64,000 bases of DNA from Myxococcus xanthus (GTDB taxonomy: Bacteria; Myxococcota; Myxococcia; Myxococcales; Myxococcaceae). The translations under genes and the position numbers were made by a program. Below, in pieces: positions 1 through 8,800 of this stretch. The notes under the pieces are model-generated. The model searched no databases. It saw nothing but the letters and a program-made list of their open reading frames with translations, and was not told the DNA's origin. The stretch is taken from assembly GCF_900106535.1 (NCBI RefSeq), contig NZ_FNOH01000014.1, positions 186,001 through 250,000 of the forward strand, written 5' to 3'. Position 1 is the stretch's first letter. Every line of letters begins with the position of its first letter.

Positions 1-62
1 GACGACGATGACCTCCGGATTCGACACGCACGCGCCTCCACACTTCCCGCTCAAGAAAAGCG

Positions 63-87
63 CCCACGCTCGCTTGATAAGCGTGGG
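63..87. other. Hairpin in the aroF upstream region
   Basis: An 8-bp perfect inverted repeat (63-70 with 80-87, 9-base loop) lies upstream of aroF. Flanking GCGC bases at 60-62 and 90-93 could extend it past a small bulge. There is no T tract, so it may be the terminator of an upstream gene or part of the aroF/trp leader. Confidence 0.4.
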
Positions 88-116
88 AGGCGCAAGGGAG
101 ACTCGGAAGCGGTTGC

Positions 117-156
117 GGGCAACAGACACTTGATGCAGAAACACCGGCTGTTGCCC
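117..156. promoter_or_regulatory. Second hairpin in the aroF leader
   Basis: A 9-bp perfect inverted repeat (117-125 with 148-156) encloses a 22-base loop and lies about 80 bases before the aroF start. With the hairpin at 63-87 it could form an RNA leader or an operator. No short leader peptide with tandem Trp codons is visible, so classic trp attenuation is not supported. Confidence 0.35.
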
Positions 157-233
157 GTCCCACCCATGCAACCAAGCGCCGGAATGCTCCCGGCCCACAG
201 CACCCCTCGGAGCGAGAGAAAGCAGGCAGCCCC

Positions 234-1259
234 ATGTTGATCGTGATGCGACCCGACGCGACGGCCCAGGACATCGAGCGTGTGAACGACGAGATCCGCC
301 GCCGTGGTTGGCAACCGCACGCGATTCCAGGGGGCACTCGCACGGCCGTTGGCATCACCGGAAACCCGGGCGCGGTGGAACCGGAGCCCTTCCGCGTGCT
401 CCCTGGCGTCGCTGACGCCGTGGCCATCTCCCAGCCGTTCAAGCTCGTCAGCCGCGAGGTGAAGCCGGACGACACGCAGCTGCGCATCGGCGACCTGACG
501 ATTGGCGGCTCCGCCTTCCACGTCATCGCCGGCCCGTGCTCGGTGGAGTCGCGCGAGCAGATTCTCTCCACCGCCCACGCGGTGAAGAAGGCGGGTGCCA
601 CCATGCTGCGTGGCGGTGCGTTCAAGCCGCGCACCAGCCCCTATGAGTTCCAGGGCCTCAAGGGTGACGGCCTGGCGCTGCTGGCCGAGGCGCGCCAGGA
701 GACGGGCCTGCTCGTCACCACCGAGGTGAAGGACACCGCGACGCTCCAGGCCGTCGCCGACACCACGGACATCCTTCAGATTGGCGCGCGCAACATGCAG
801 AACTTCAGCCTGCTGGAGGCCGTGGGGGACCTGCGCAAGCCGGTGATGCTCAAGCGCGGCATGAGCGCCACCATCAAGGAACTGCTGATGGCGGCCGAGT
901 ACATCGTCGCCCGCGGCAACACGCAGGTCATCCTCTGCGAGCGCGGCATCCGCACCTTCGAAACGATGACGCGCAACACGCTGGACCTCAACGCGGTGCC
1001 CATGCTGAAGGCGCTCTCGCACCTGCCCGTCTTCGTGGACCCGTCGCACGGCATCGGCGTGCGCAAGGCGGTGCCGGCGATGATGCGCGCGGCGACGGCG
1101 GTGGGGGCGGACGGCATCATCGTCGAGGTGCACCCCGACCCGCCGCGCGCGAAGTCGGACGGCGCCCAGTCGCTGGACTTCTCCGAGTTCGAGAAGTCCA
1201 TGAACGAGGTCCGCGCCATCGCCCAGGCGATGGGCCGCGAAGTGGTCAGGCTGGGATAG
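234..1259 (+). CDS. aroF: 3-deoxy-7-phosphoheptulonate synthase (DAHP synthase, class I beta)
   Basis: This cytosolic enzyme of 341 residues condenses phosphoenolpyruvate with erythrose 4-phosphate, the first step of aromatic amino acid synthesis. The N-terminal 70-80 residues look like the ferredoxin-like regulatory domain of the Thermotoga-type DAHP synthases. The barrel carries AGPCSVES near residue 100, the [15 protein letters not shown] block and DPSHG. The C-terminal half reads through without interruption. The ATG at 234 gives the normal family length. It is the first gene of the trp operon and ends 3 bases before trpD, so entry into the aromatic pathway is co-expressed with tryptophan synthesis. 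Confidence 0.95.
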   Translation: MLIVMRPDATAQDIERVNDEIRRRGWQPHAIPGGTRTAVGITGNPGAVEPEPFRVLPGVADAVAISQPFKLVSREVKPDDTQLRIGDLTIGGSAFHVIAGPCSVESREQILSTAHAVKKAGATMLRGGAFKPRTSPYEFQGLKGDGLALLAEARQETGLLVTTEVKDTATLQAVADTTDILQIGARNMQNFSLLEAVGDLRKPVMLKRGMSATIKELLMAAEYIVARGNTQVILCERGIRTFETMTRNTLDLNAVPMLKALSHLPVFVDPSHGIGVRKAVPAMMRAATAVGADGIIVEVHPDPPRAKSDGAQSLDFSEFEKSMNEVRAIAQAMGREVVRLG

Positions 1260-1262
1260 GCC

Positions 1263-2279
1263 ATGACACTCAAGGAAGCGCTGGGCAAGGTGGTGGGCCG
1301 GCGCGACCTCACCCGCGAGGAGATGACCCGCATCATGGGTCTGATGCTCGCCGGGGAGGCTTCGCCTGCCCAGGTTGGCGCGCTGGCGACAGCGCTGAAG
1401 ATGAAGGGTGAGACGGAGGATGAAATCCTCGGCGCGGCGGAGGCCATGCGGGCCTGCGCGGCGAAGCTGTCCCCGCGTGCCGACGTGGTGCTCGACACCT
1501 GCGGCACCGGTGGCGACGGCGCGCACACCTTCAACATCTCCACCGCGGTGGCCTTCGTGGCCGCCGGGGCCGGAGTGACGGTGGCCAAGCATGGCAACCG
1601 CGCGGTCTCCAGCCGCTGTGGCAGCGCGGACGTGCTGGCGGCGCTGGGCGTCTCCATGGAGCGTCCGCACGAGCGCGTGGCCAGGGACATCGACGAGCAC
1701 GGCGTGGGCTTCCTCTTCGCGCCCTCGCACCACGGGGCCCTGCGGCACGTGGCGCAGGCGCGGCGGGACATGGGGTTCCACAGCGTGTTCAACCTGCTGG
1801 GGCCGCTGACGAACCCGGCGGGCGCGCGCTACCAGCTCCTGGGAACGTTCGACGGCAAGCGCGTGGAGCAGACGGCGCGCGTGCTGGGCCGGCTCGGCAG
1901 CCGCCGCGCGTGGGTGGTGCACGGCCATGACGGGCTGGATGAAATCTCCCCGTGCAGCGCCACGCAGGTCGCGGAGCTGCGCGAGGACGGCACGGTCCAC
2001 ACCTTCACGGTGTCGCCCCAGGACGCGGGGCTGGACGTAGTGCCTCGTGAGGCCATCGCGGGTGGCGACGCGGAGGAGAACGCCCAGCGGCTGCGCGCGC
2101 TGCTGGACGGCGAGCGCTCGGGGCTGCGCACGGCGGTGCTGCTCAACGCGGCGGCGGCGCTCGTCGTCGTGGGACTGGCGGCGGACCTGCGTGACGGCGT
2201 GCGGAAGGCGGAGCAGGCCATCGACTCGGGCGCGGCCCGCAACAAGCTCTCCGCCCTCATCGAAGGGGGCTTGTCATGA
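1263..2279 (+). CDS. trpD: Anthranilate phosphoribosyltransferase
   Basis: It transfers phosphoribosyl from PRPP to anthranilate, the second committed step of tryptophan synthesis. The protein has 338 residues, the usual size for a stand-alone TrpD not fused to TrpG. The PRPP/magnesium signature DTCGTGGDG is near residue 80, followed by KHGNRAVSS and the NLLGPLTNPA block. The start follows aroF by 3 bases, and the stop overlaps the trpC start by 4 bases (ATGA), so translation is probably coupled. Confidence 0.96.
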   Translation: MTLKEALGKVVGRRDLTREEMTRIMGLMLAGEASPAQVGALATALKMKGETEDEILGAAEAMRACAAKLSPRADVVLDTCGTGGDGAHTFNISTAVAFVAAGAGVTVAKHGNRAVSSRCGSADVLAALGVSMERPHERVARDIDEHGVGFLFAPSHHGALRHVAQARRDMGFHSVFNLLGPLTNPAGARYQLLGTFDGKRVEQTARVLGRLGSRRAWVVHGHDGLDEISPCSATQVAELREDGTVHTFTVSPQDAGLDVVPREAIAGGDAEENAQRLRALLDGERSGLRTAVLLNAAAALVVVGLAADLRDGVRKAEQAIDSGAARNKLSALIEGGLS

Positions 2280-3064
2280 GCACGACGGGAACGTTGGACC
2301 GCATCATGGCGCGCAAACGCCAGGAACTTGAAGCGCGTCCGCCCATGGCACCTCGCCCCCGGCCCACGCCCCGCGACTTCGCCCAGGGGCTGGTGACCCA
2401 CCGCTCCGGGCGGCGAGTGAGCGTCATCGCGGAGGTGAAGCGCAAGAGCCCTTCGGGCGGGGACTTCCCCCACGCGGACGTGGTGGCGGTGGCCCGAGCC
2501 TATGAAGCCGCGGGCGCCAGTGCCATCAGCGTGCTGACGGATGGGCCGGACTTCGGCGGCAGCCTGGAGGACCTCGTGGCCGTGCGGGCGGCGGTGTCGC
2601 TGCCCGTGCTGCGCAAGGACTTCCTCGTGGCGGCGCGCGAGGTGGAGGAGAGCGCGCAGTGGGGCGCGGACGCGGTGCTGCTCATCGCCGACGCGCTGGA
2701 GGATGGCGAGCTGCGGGAGATGGTCGCCACCGCGAAAGCGGTGGGCGTGGCCGCGCTGGTGGAAGCCCACACGGAGGCGCACGCCGAGCGCGCGCTGGCC
2801 GCGGGCGCGAAGCTGGTGGGCATCAACAACCGCAACCTCGCCACGCTGAAGACGGACACGGGCACGGCCCTGCGGGTGATGCCGAACCTGCGCTCCCGGG
2901 CCCGGGTGCTGGTGGCGGAGAGCGGCCTCAAGTCCCTGGCGGACCTGGTGGCGGCGCAGGAAGCGGGAGCGGACGCCGTCCTGGTGGGTGAGTCCCTGCT
3001 TCGAGAGCCCGACCCCGGACACGCGCTGCGGAGGCTGCTCGGGGTGAAGGACGCGGCGCCATGA
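2276..3064 (+). CDS. trpC: Indole-3-glycerol-phosphate synthase
   Basis: It closes the indole ring, converting carboxyphenylamino-deoxyribulose 5-phosphate to indole-3-glycerol phosphate. The 262-residue TIM barrel shows EVKRKSPS near residue 45, LRKDF near residue 115, the GINNRNL block and a C-terminal GESLLRE phosphate site, all typical of TrpC. It overlaps trpD at the start and trpF at the stop by 4 bases each. It is mono-functional: TrpF is a separate gene here, unlike the enterobacterial fusion. Confidence 0.96.
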   Translation: MSTTGTLDRIMARKRQELEARPPMAPRPRPTPRDFAQGLVTHRSGRRVSVIAEVKRKSPSGGDFPHADVVAVARAYEAAGASAISVLTDGPDFGGSLEDLVAVRAAVSLPVLRKDFLVAAREVEESAQWGADAVLLIADALEDGELREMVATAKAVGVAALVEAHTEAHAERALAAGAKLVGINNRNLATLKTDTGTALRVMPNLRSRARVLVAESGLKSLADLVAAQEAGADAVLVGESLLREPDPGHALRRLLGVKDAAP

Positions 3065-3699
3065 GTGTCCGCGTGAAGGTGTGCGGCGTCACGCGCCTGT
3101 CCGACGCGGTGGCCGCGTGGGAGGCAGGCGTGGACGCGCTGGGCCTCAACTTCTACCCGAAGTCCCCCCGCTACCTGGACCTCCCCACGGCGGCGGCCCT
3201 GGCCCGTACGCGGCCTCCCCTGGGCACGGTGCTGGGCGTGTTCGTCAACGCGGCGCCGGACACCATCCGGGAGACGGTGCGCGCCTGTGGCCTCACGGCC
3301 GTGCAGCTCCATGGGGACGAGCCCCCGGAGGCCTGTTCGGGGTACGGGGTGCCTGTCATCAAGGCGCTGCGAGTCACGGGGCCGGAAGACGTGGTCCGGG
3401 CTCGGACGTATGTGGGCGTAGGAGACGTCGCGGGGCTGCTGCTCGACGGCGCGGCGCCGGGGTATGGCGGCGGCGGCGTGGGCTTCGACTGGTCGCTCGT
3501 CGCGGGGCTGGCGGGAAGCGGCGTGCCCGTGCTGGTGGCGGGAGGCCTGCGGCCCTCCAACGTGGCCGAGGCGGTGCGCGCGACGCGGCCGTACGGCGTG
3601 GATGTGGCCAGTGGCGTGGAATCCGCCCCTGGCATCAAGGACGTGGAAGCGGTGCGCGCCTTCGTGCGCGCCGCGAAGTCCATCAACCTCTGGGAGTGA
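3061..3699 (+). CDS. trpF: Phosphoribosylanthranilate isomerase
   Basis: It performs the Amadori rearrangement of phosphoribosylanthranilate between the TrpD and TrpC steps. The 212-residue barrel begins with VKVCGVT, holding the catalytic Cys, then [10 protein letters not shown] and VQLHGDE, and ends with the GGLRPSNV and DVASGVE motifs of TrpF. It is ATGA-coupled to trpC and followed by trpB after 5 bases. Confidence 0.96.
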   Translation: MSVRVKVCGVTRLSDAVAAWEAGVDALGLNFYPKSPRYLDLPTAAALARTRPPLGTVLGVFVNAAPDTIRETVRACGLTAVQLHGDEPPEACSGYGVPVIKALRVTGPEDVVRARTYVGVGDVAGLLLDGAAPGYGGGGVGFDWSLVAGLAGSGVPVLVAGGLRPSNVAEAVRATRPYGVDVASGVESAPGIKDVEAVRAFVRAAKSINLWE

Positions 3700-3704
3700 C
3701 AGAC

Positions 3705-4910
3705 ATGACCACGGAGACTGCCGCCGGCCGCTTCGGGCGCTACGGCGGACGCTACGTTCCGGAGACACTGGTTCCCGCGCTGCAGGAGCTGGAAGAGGCC
3801 TACGCCACGGCGAGCGCGGACCCGGCCTTCGGCGAGGAGGTCGCCCGCGTGCTGCGCGAGTACGTGGGCCGCCCCACCACGCTGACGCCCGCCCGGCGCC
3901 TCACGGAGGCCTGGGGCGGCGCGAATGTGTGGCTCAAGCGCGAGGACCTGGCGCACACCGGTGCGCACAAAATCAACAACACCGTGGGTCAGGTGCTGCT
4001 CGCCAAGCGGATGGGCAAGAAGCGCATCATCGCGGAGACGGGCGCGGGCCAGCACGGCGTCGCCACCGCCACCGCGTGCGCGCTCTTCGGCCTGCCCTGC
4101 GAGGTGTACATGGGCGCGCTGGACGTGGAGCGGCAGGCGCTCAACGTCTTCCGCATGCGCGCGCTGGGCGCGGTGGTACGGCCGGTGGAGTCCGGCTCGC
4201 GCACGCTGAAGGACGCGATGAACGAGGCCATGCGCACCTGGGTGTCGCAGGTGTCGGACACGCACTACGTCATCGGCAGCGCGGCGGGGCCGCATCCGTA
4301 TCCGACGGTGGTGCGTGACTTCCAGACCGTCATCGGCCGCGAGCTGCGGACGCAAGCCCAGGCGGCCTTTGGCGGCCTGCCGGATGCCATCATCGCGTGC
4401 GTCGGGGGCGGCTCGAATGCCATTGGCGTGCTGCACCCGTTCATTGGCGACGCCAGCGTGCGGCTGGTGGGCGTGGAGGCGGGAGGCCACGGCCTGGATA
4501 CGAAGCAGCACGGCGCTTCGCTGACGCTGGGGACAGAGGGCGTGCTGCACGGCTCGCGCTCGCTGGTGCTCCAGGACGAGGACGGCCAGATTCAGGAGGC
4601 GCACAGCATCTCCGCGGGCCTGGACTATCCCGGCGTGGGCCCGGAGCTGGCGCACCTGGCGAAGACGGGCCGCATGGAGGTCCGCATCGCCACGGACGAC
4701 GAGGCGCTGGCGGCCTTCTACGAGGTGGCGCGCCTGGAAGGCATCCTCCCCGCGCTGGAGACGTCCCACGCCTTCGCGCGCGGCCGGGAGCTGGCGCGTG
4801 AGCTGGGGGCGGGCAAGCACCTGGTCATCAATTGCTCGGGCCGCGGAGACAAGGACGTGGCCACGATTTCCGCGCGGGGCGTGCCTCCGCCGGTGGGGGT
4901 GAAGGCATGA
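3705..4910 (+). CDS. trpB: Tryptophan synthase beta chain
   Basis: This PLP enzyme joins indole and serine to make tryptophan in an alpha2-beta2 complex with TrpA. The 401-residue protein has the [12 protein letters not shown] start, the HTGAHKINN block with the PLP lysine near residue 90, the ETGAGQHG loop, and the GGGSNA phosphate-binding loop near residue 235. I chose the ATG at 3705 because it gives the conserved N-terminus; the frame stays open upstream only by chance. The stop overlaps the trpA start (ATGA). Confidence 0.97.
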   Translation: MTTETAAGRFGRYGGRYVPETLVPALQELEEAYATASADPAFGEEVARVLREYVGRPTTLTPARRLTEAWGGANVWLKREDLAHTGAHKINNTVGQVLLAKRMGKKRIIAETGAGQHGVATATACALFGLPCEVYMGALDVERQALNVFRMRALGAVVRPVESGSRTLKDAMNEAMRTWVSQVSDTHYVIGSAAGPHPYPTVVRDFQTVIGRELRTQAQAAFGGLPDAIIACVGGGSNAIGVLHPFIGDASVRLVGVEAGGHGLDTKQHGASLTLGTEGVLHGSRSLVLQDEDGQIQEAHSISAGLDYPGVGPELAHLAKTGRMEVRIATDDEALAAFYEVARLEGILPALETSHAFARGRELARELGAGKHLVINCSGRGDKDVATISARGVPPPVGVKA

Positions 4911-5698
4911 GCGGCGAGATTGCACGGACTTTCGCCCAGGCGAAGGCACGGGGCGAAGGCGTACTGGTGACCTATGCCATGGCGGGCGACCCGGACCTGC
5001 CCCGTTCGGTGGACGTGTTCGCCGCGCTGGTCGAGGGCGGCGCGGACGTGCTGGAGATTGGCGTGGCGTTCAGCGACCCCATCGCCGACGGCCCCGTCAT
5101 CCAGGGCGCGGCGGAGCGAGCGCTCAAGGCCGGCTCCACGCTCAAGCGCGTGCTGGACGAGGTGGTGCCGGCGGTACGCAAGCGATGTCCCCAGACGCCG
5201 CTGGTCATCATGACGTACGTCAACCTCATCATGGCCATGGGCGAGGCGCGTTACGCGAAGCTCGCACGCGAGCGCGGCGTGTCTGGAACCATCCTCCCCG
5301 ACCTGCCGCCCGAGGAGAGCGCGAGCCTGCGCGCCACGTTCGACGCGGAGGGCATGGACCTGATTCCCCTGTGCGCCCCCACGACGCCCCCGGCGCGGGC
5401 GCAGGCCATCGCGAAGGATGGCCGTGGCTTTGTCTATTGCGTGTCCGTGTCGGGCGTGACGGGCATGCGCGCGGAGCTGCCGCCGGACCTTTCACAGCGA
5501 TTGGATTTGGTGCGCAAGGCCGCGACCGTGCCCGTGGTGGCAGGCTTTGGCATCTCCACGGCGGAACAGGCACGCATGCTGTCTGCCCATGCGGACGGCG
5601 TCGTGGTGGGCAGCGCGCTGGTGCGTGCCGCGCACACCGAGGGCCTCGAGGCGGCGAAGGCGCTCTGCGCCGACATCAAGCGCGGGCTGCGACGCTGA
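4907..5698 (+). CDS. trpA: Tryptophan synthase alpha chain
   Basis: It cleaves indole-3-glycerol phosphate to indole, which is channelled to TrpB. The 263-residue barrel contains [17 protein letters not shown] near residue 50, which includes the catalytic Glu and the Asp of the DPIADGP loop. It also has LPDLPPEE, the CVSVSGVTG block and a C-terminal GFGIST phosphate site. The start at 4907 overlaps the trpB stop by 4 bases. It is the last gene of the operon. No strong terminator follows directly; the next hairpin is at 5781-5799. Confidence 0.96.
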   Translation: MSGEIARTFAQAKARGEGVLVTYAMAGDPDLPRSVDVFAALVEGGADVLEIGVAFSDPIADGPVIQGAAERALKAGSTLKRVLDEVVPAVRKRCPQTPLVIMTYVNLIMAMGEARYAKLARERGVSGTILPDLPPEESASLRATFDAEGMDLIPLCAPTTPPARAQAIAKDGRGFVYCVSVSGVTGMRAELPPDLSQRLDLVRKAATVPVVAGFGISTAEQARMLSAHADGVVVGSALVRAAHTEGLEAAKALCADIKRGLRR

Positions 5699-5755
5699 GG
5701 CGCGGCTGCAAACGCTCTCTCCAAGCTGAAAATTCAGGGATAATCCCACACCCCG

Positions 5756-5761
5756 TATAAG
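5756..5761 (+). promoter_or_regulatory. Possible -10 element before the CARDB gene
   Basis: TATAAG lies in a locally AT-richer stretch between trpA and the CARDB lipoprotein gene. A matching -35 box is poor (about 3 of 6 at 5733-5738), so this is a weak candidate. Confidence 0.25.
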
Positions 5762-5780
5762 CACTCCGGCTCTCCGCATG

Positions 5781-5799
5781 TGCCCGCATCAGGCGGGCA
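5781..5799 (+). promoter_or_regulatory. Hairpin before the CARDB gene
   Basis: A 7-bp perfect inverted repeat with a 5-base loop lies about 30 bases before the CARDB start. It lacks a T tract. The ribosome site GGAGG at 5821-5825 also sits inside a second palindrome at 5816-5825, so leader structure could mask it. Confidence 0.35.
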
Positions 5800-5829
5800 C
5801 TTGCGCGAGGACATTCCTCCGGAGGCAAC

Positions 5830-8800
5830 ATGCAGCAACGGCGAAGGCCGTCTTGGAGCAGGACGTTCCTGCTGACAGCAGGTCTGTTGGCGGGAACGGG
5901 CTGTGGGGGCAACGCGGCGCCCACCGAGCCCGAACAGCTCAGGAGTCAGCCGCAAAGCCGGGGCTTTGGCCCCGACCTCGTGGTTCGAGAGCTACGAGGC
6001 CCCAGCAGTATTCGGTTCGGTGAGCCCTTCACGACCATCGTGAAGGTCTGCAACGAAGGCACAGCGCCCGCGCAGAGCCCCATAGGTCCCATCCAGACGG
6101 ACTTGTACCTGTCCATGGATGGCACGCTCTCCTGGCCCGACCCGAGCTTGCCACCCCCGACGGACCAGGTGCTCCTCGCCACGCTGGAGGTCAGCGCGCT
6201 GGCGGCCGGCCACTGCGAGACGCGAGCCTTCACCGGCTCCGCTACGCTGCCGGGGCCCCAAACGGACGGAATCTACTACCTCGGAGCCATCACCGACGTG
6301 CACCAGACCCTCGTCGAACTGGACGAGGCCAACAACACCGCGGTGACCGCGCTGGGCATCGGAAACCGGCCGGACCTCGTCGTCACGGAGCTTCGTGGCC
6401 CCACGAGCGTCACGGACAGCGGGACGGTCGCATCGACGCTCAAGGTGTGCAACCAAGGCACCAACGTGTCGGACGACACCATCGTGGAGCTTTACCTCTC
6501 CACGAACGGCACGCTGTCACTTCCAACGACGGGCGGACCTCCCCCCACGAATCAGGCCTCACAGGGAACGGTGGAAGTGCCCGAACTGCTCCCGGCCCAC
6601 TGTGCCATCCGCCACGCCTCTTTCCCGGTGATATTGCCGCCCGGCGCGACACCTGGTCAGCCGCTCTACCTGGGCGCCATCGCCGATACGCCCGAGTTCT
6701 CCACGGAACTCAACGAGGACAACAACGTCTTCGTGGGGGACCTCGTCGCCATGGGAGCGGGACCGGACCTCGTCGTCACCTCGGTGCACGCCCCCACCAG
6801 CATCCAAAGCGGAGACCTGCTGGGCGCCTCCGTGAGGGTTTGCAACCACGGCACGCTGCCCGCGAATCCCAGCTCGCTCGAGCTGTACCTCTCCGTGGAT
6901 GGCAACGTCACCGTGCCAGGCAGCGGCAGCCCACCGCCGCCGGGACAGGAACGGGTGGGCCAGACGGATGTGCCCCTCCTGAACCCTGGCATTTGCATCA
7001 CTCGCAACGTCCAGGGCGCCGCGACGTTCCCAGCCGGCGCACCCGTGGATGGCGCCCTCTTCCTGGCCGCCATCATCGATTCCACGCAAGACATCCCTGA
7101 ACTGCGTGAGGACAATAACGCCTTCACCCAGGGACTCATCGGCGCAGGTGCGCGCCCGGACCTCGTCGTGACCGCGGTTCGTGCTCCGGCCAGCGTGGCC
7201 CCTTCGGCATCTTGGGCCCCTGTCAGCGTCACGGTATGCAACGAGGGGACCGTCGCTGCCTCGGCGGTCCCGGTGGATATCTACCTGTCCATGGTGCCGA
7301 CGCTGGACTCGCCTGCCATGGGGGGACTGCTACACGGGACCCAGTTCAAGGTCGGCGGATTCGGCCTCTCCAGCGTCGAAGCAGGGCGTTGCGTCACACG
7401 CGAGGAGCCCATCACCCTGGACCGGCCCCTGGGTGCGCCACCCCAACTCCAAGCATTCTACGTGGGCGCCATTGTCGACCCCAGGTCGAACATCGTGGAG
7501 CTTCGCGAGGACAACAATGCCTTTGTCGGTGAGCAAATGGGTCTCGGCAACGGGCCGGACCTGGCCATCACCTCCGTGAAGGGCCCCGCCAGCAGCATGC
7601 CTGGCGACGTGCCTGTCACCGCCCGCATCTGCAATCAGGGCACCGTGGCCTCACAGAACACCCAGGTGGAGTTCTACCTGGCCGCGCATGCCTTCCTGAA
7701 TGCTCCGATTCAGGGGGGCTCGCCTTACAACGCCGACCCGCATACGGCGTTCTCCATTGGGATGCACCAGGTGCCATCGTTGGATGCGGGCGAGTGCAGG
7801 ACGATCTCCACCCTTGCTACCGCGATGAGCTTCCCCGCGGAGTACATCGACAAGGCGTTCAATCTTGGAGCCATCATCGACCCATACGCGCAGGACAATG
7901 AACTCCGCGAAGACAACAACACCTTCGTCGGAGACTTCATGGGCCTGGGCCACCGTCCTGACCTGGTGGTCACTGCCATCGATGCTCCCGCCAGCGTGCG
8001 CGACAGCATCCTCTTCGCGACCACCCTGACCGTCTGCAACCAGGGCACCTATTCCTCCGAGCCCACGATGGCGCAGGTGTATCTGTCCACCGAACCCCAC
8101 CTGGTGCTGCCAGATTGGAGCGGGCATGGAACTCCGCTCCCGTGGAGTCAAACGCCCGTGGGCGACGTGAGCATCCCCACCCTGCACGTCGGGCACTGCT
8201 TCACAGGGCAAGTGACTGGCGCGGCCTACATCCCGCCCGGCTCGCACGGCGAGGCCATCTATCTGGGCGCCATCATCGATGCGAACGACTCCATCGAGGA
8301 GCTCCGCGAGGAGAACAACGCCTTCGTGCGCGGCCGCATCGGCGTAGGGAGCAAGGCGGACCTCGTCGTCACCGCCATCAACGCTCCGACAAGCGCGCGA
8401 ATCCACAGTGCCTTCACCGCCACCGTGACGGTTTGCAACCAGGGCACCGACTACGCGAGTTCCTCGGACCTGGAACTCCACTTCTCGACCCTGCCCACGT
8501 TGGAAATGCCACGGTGGTTCGGTTCGGGCTCCCCCCTGCCCGTCACCCAGGCCCCCATCGGCAACATCTCAGTGCCACACCTGGACGCGGGCCACTGCAT
8601 TTCCCAATCCATCCAGGCCTCTACAGAGTTGCCACCCGACGCACTGTTTGCCCAACCCCTGTACCTGGGCGCCATCATCAACGGATGGGGCAACGTCGAC
8701 GAACTGCGCGAGGACAACAACACCTTCGTGAGCGGAATCATCGGCGTCGGTGATGGCCCTGACCTTGTCATCACGGCGGTGCAGGCGCCTCCGAATGTCG

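Noticed and set aside
1-233. Classic trp attenuator peptide
   Set aside because: No short frame with tandem Trp codons before the hairpins was found.
51-2000. A 649-residue minus-strand frame over aroF and trpD
   Set aside because: Both opposite-strand genes are certain, and the frame is low-complexity His/Arg/Ala typical of GC shadow.
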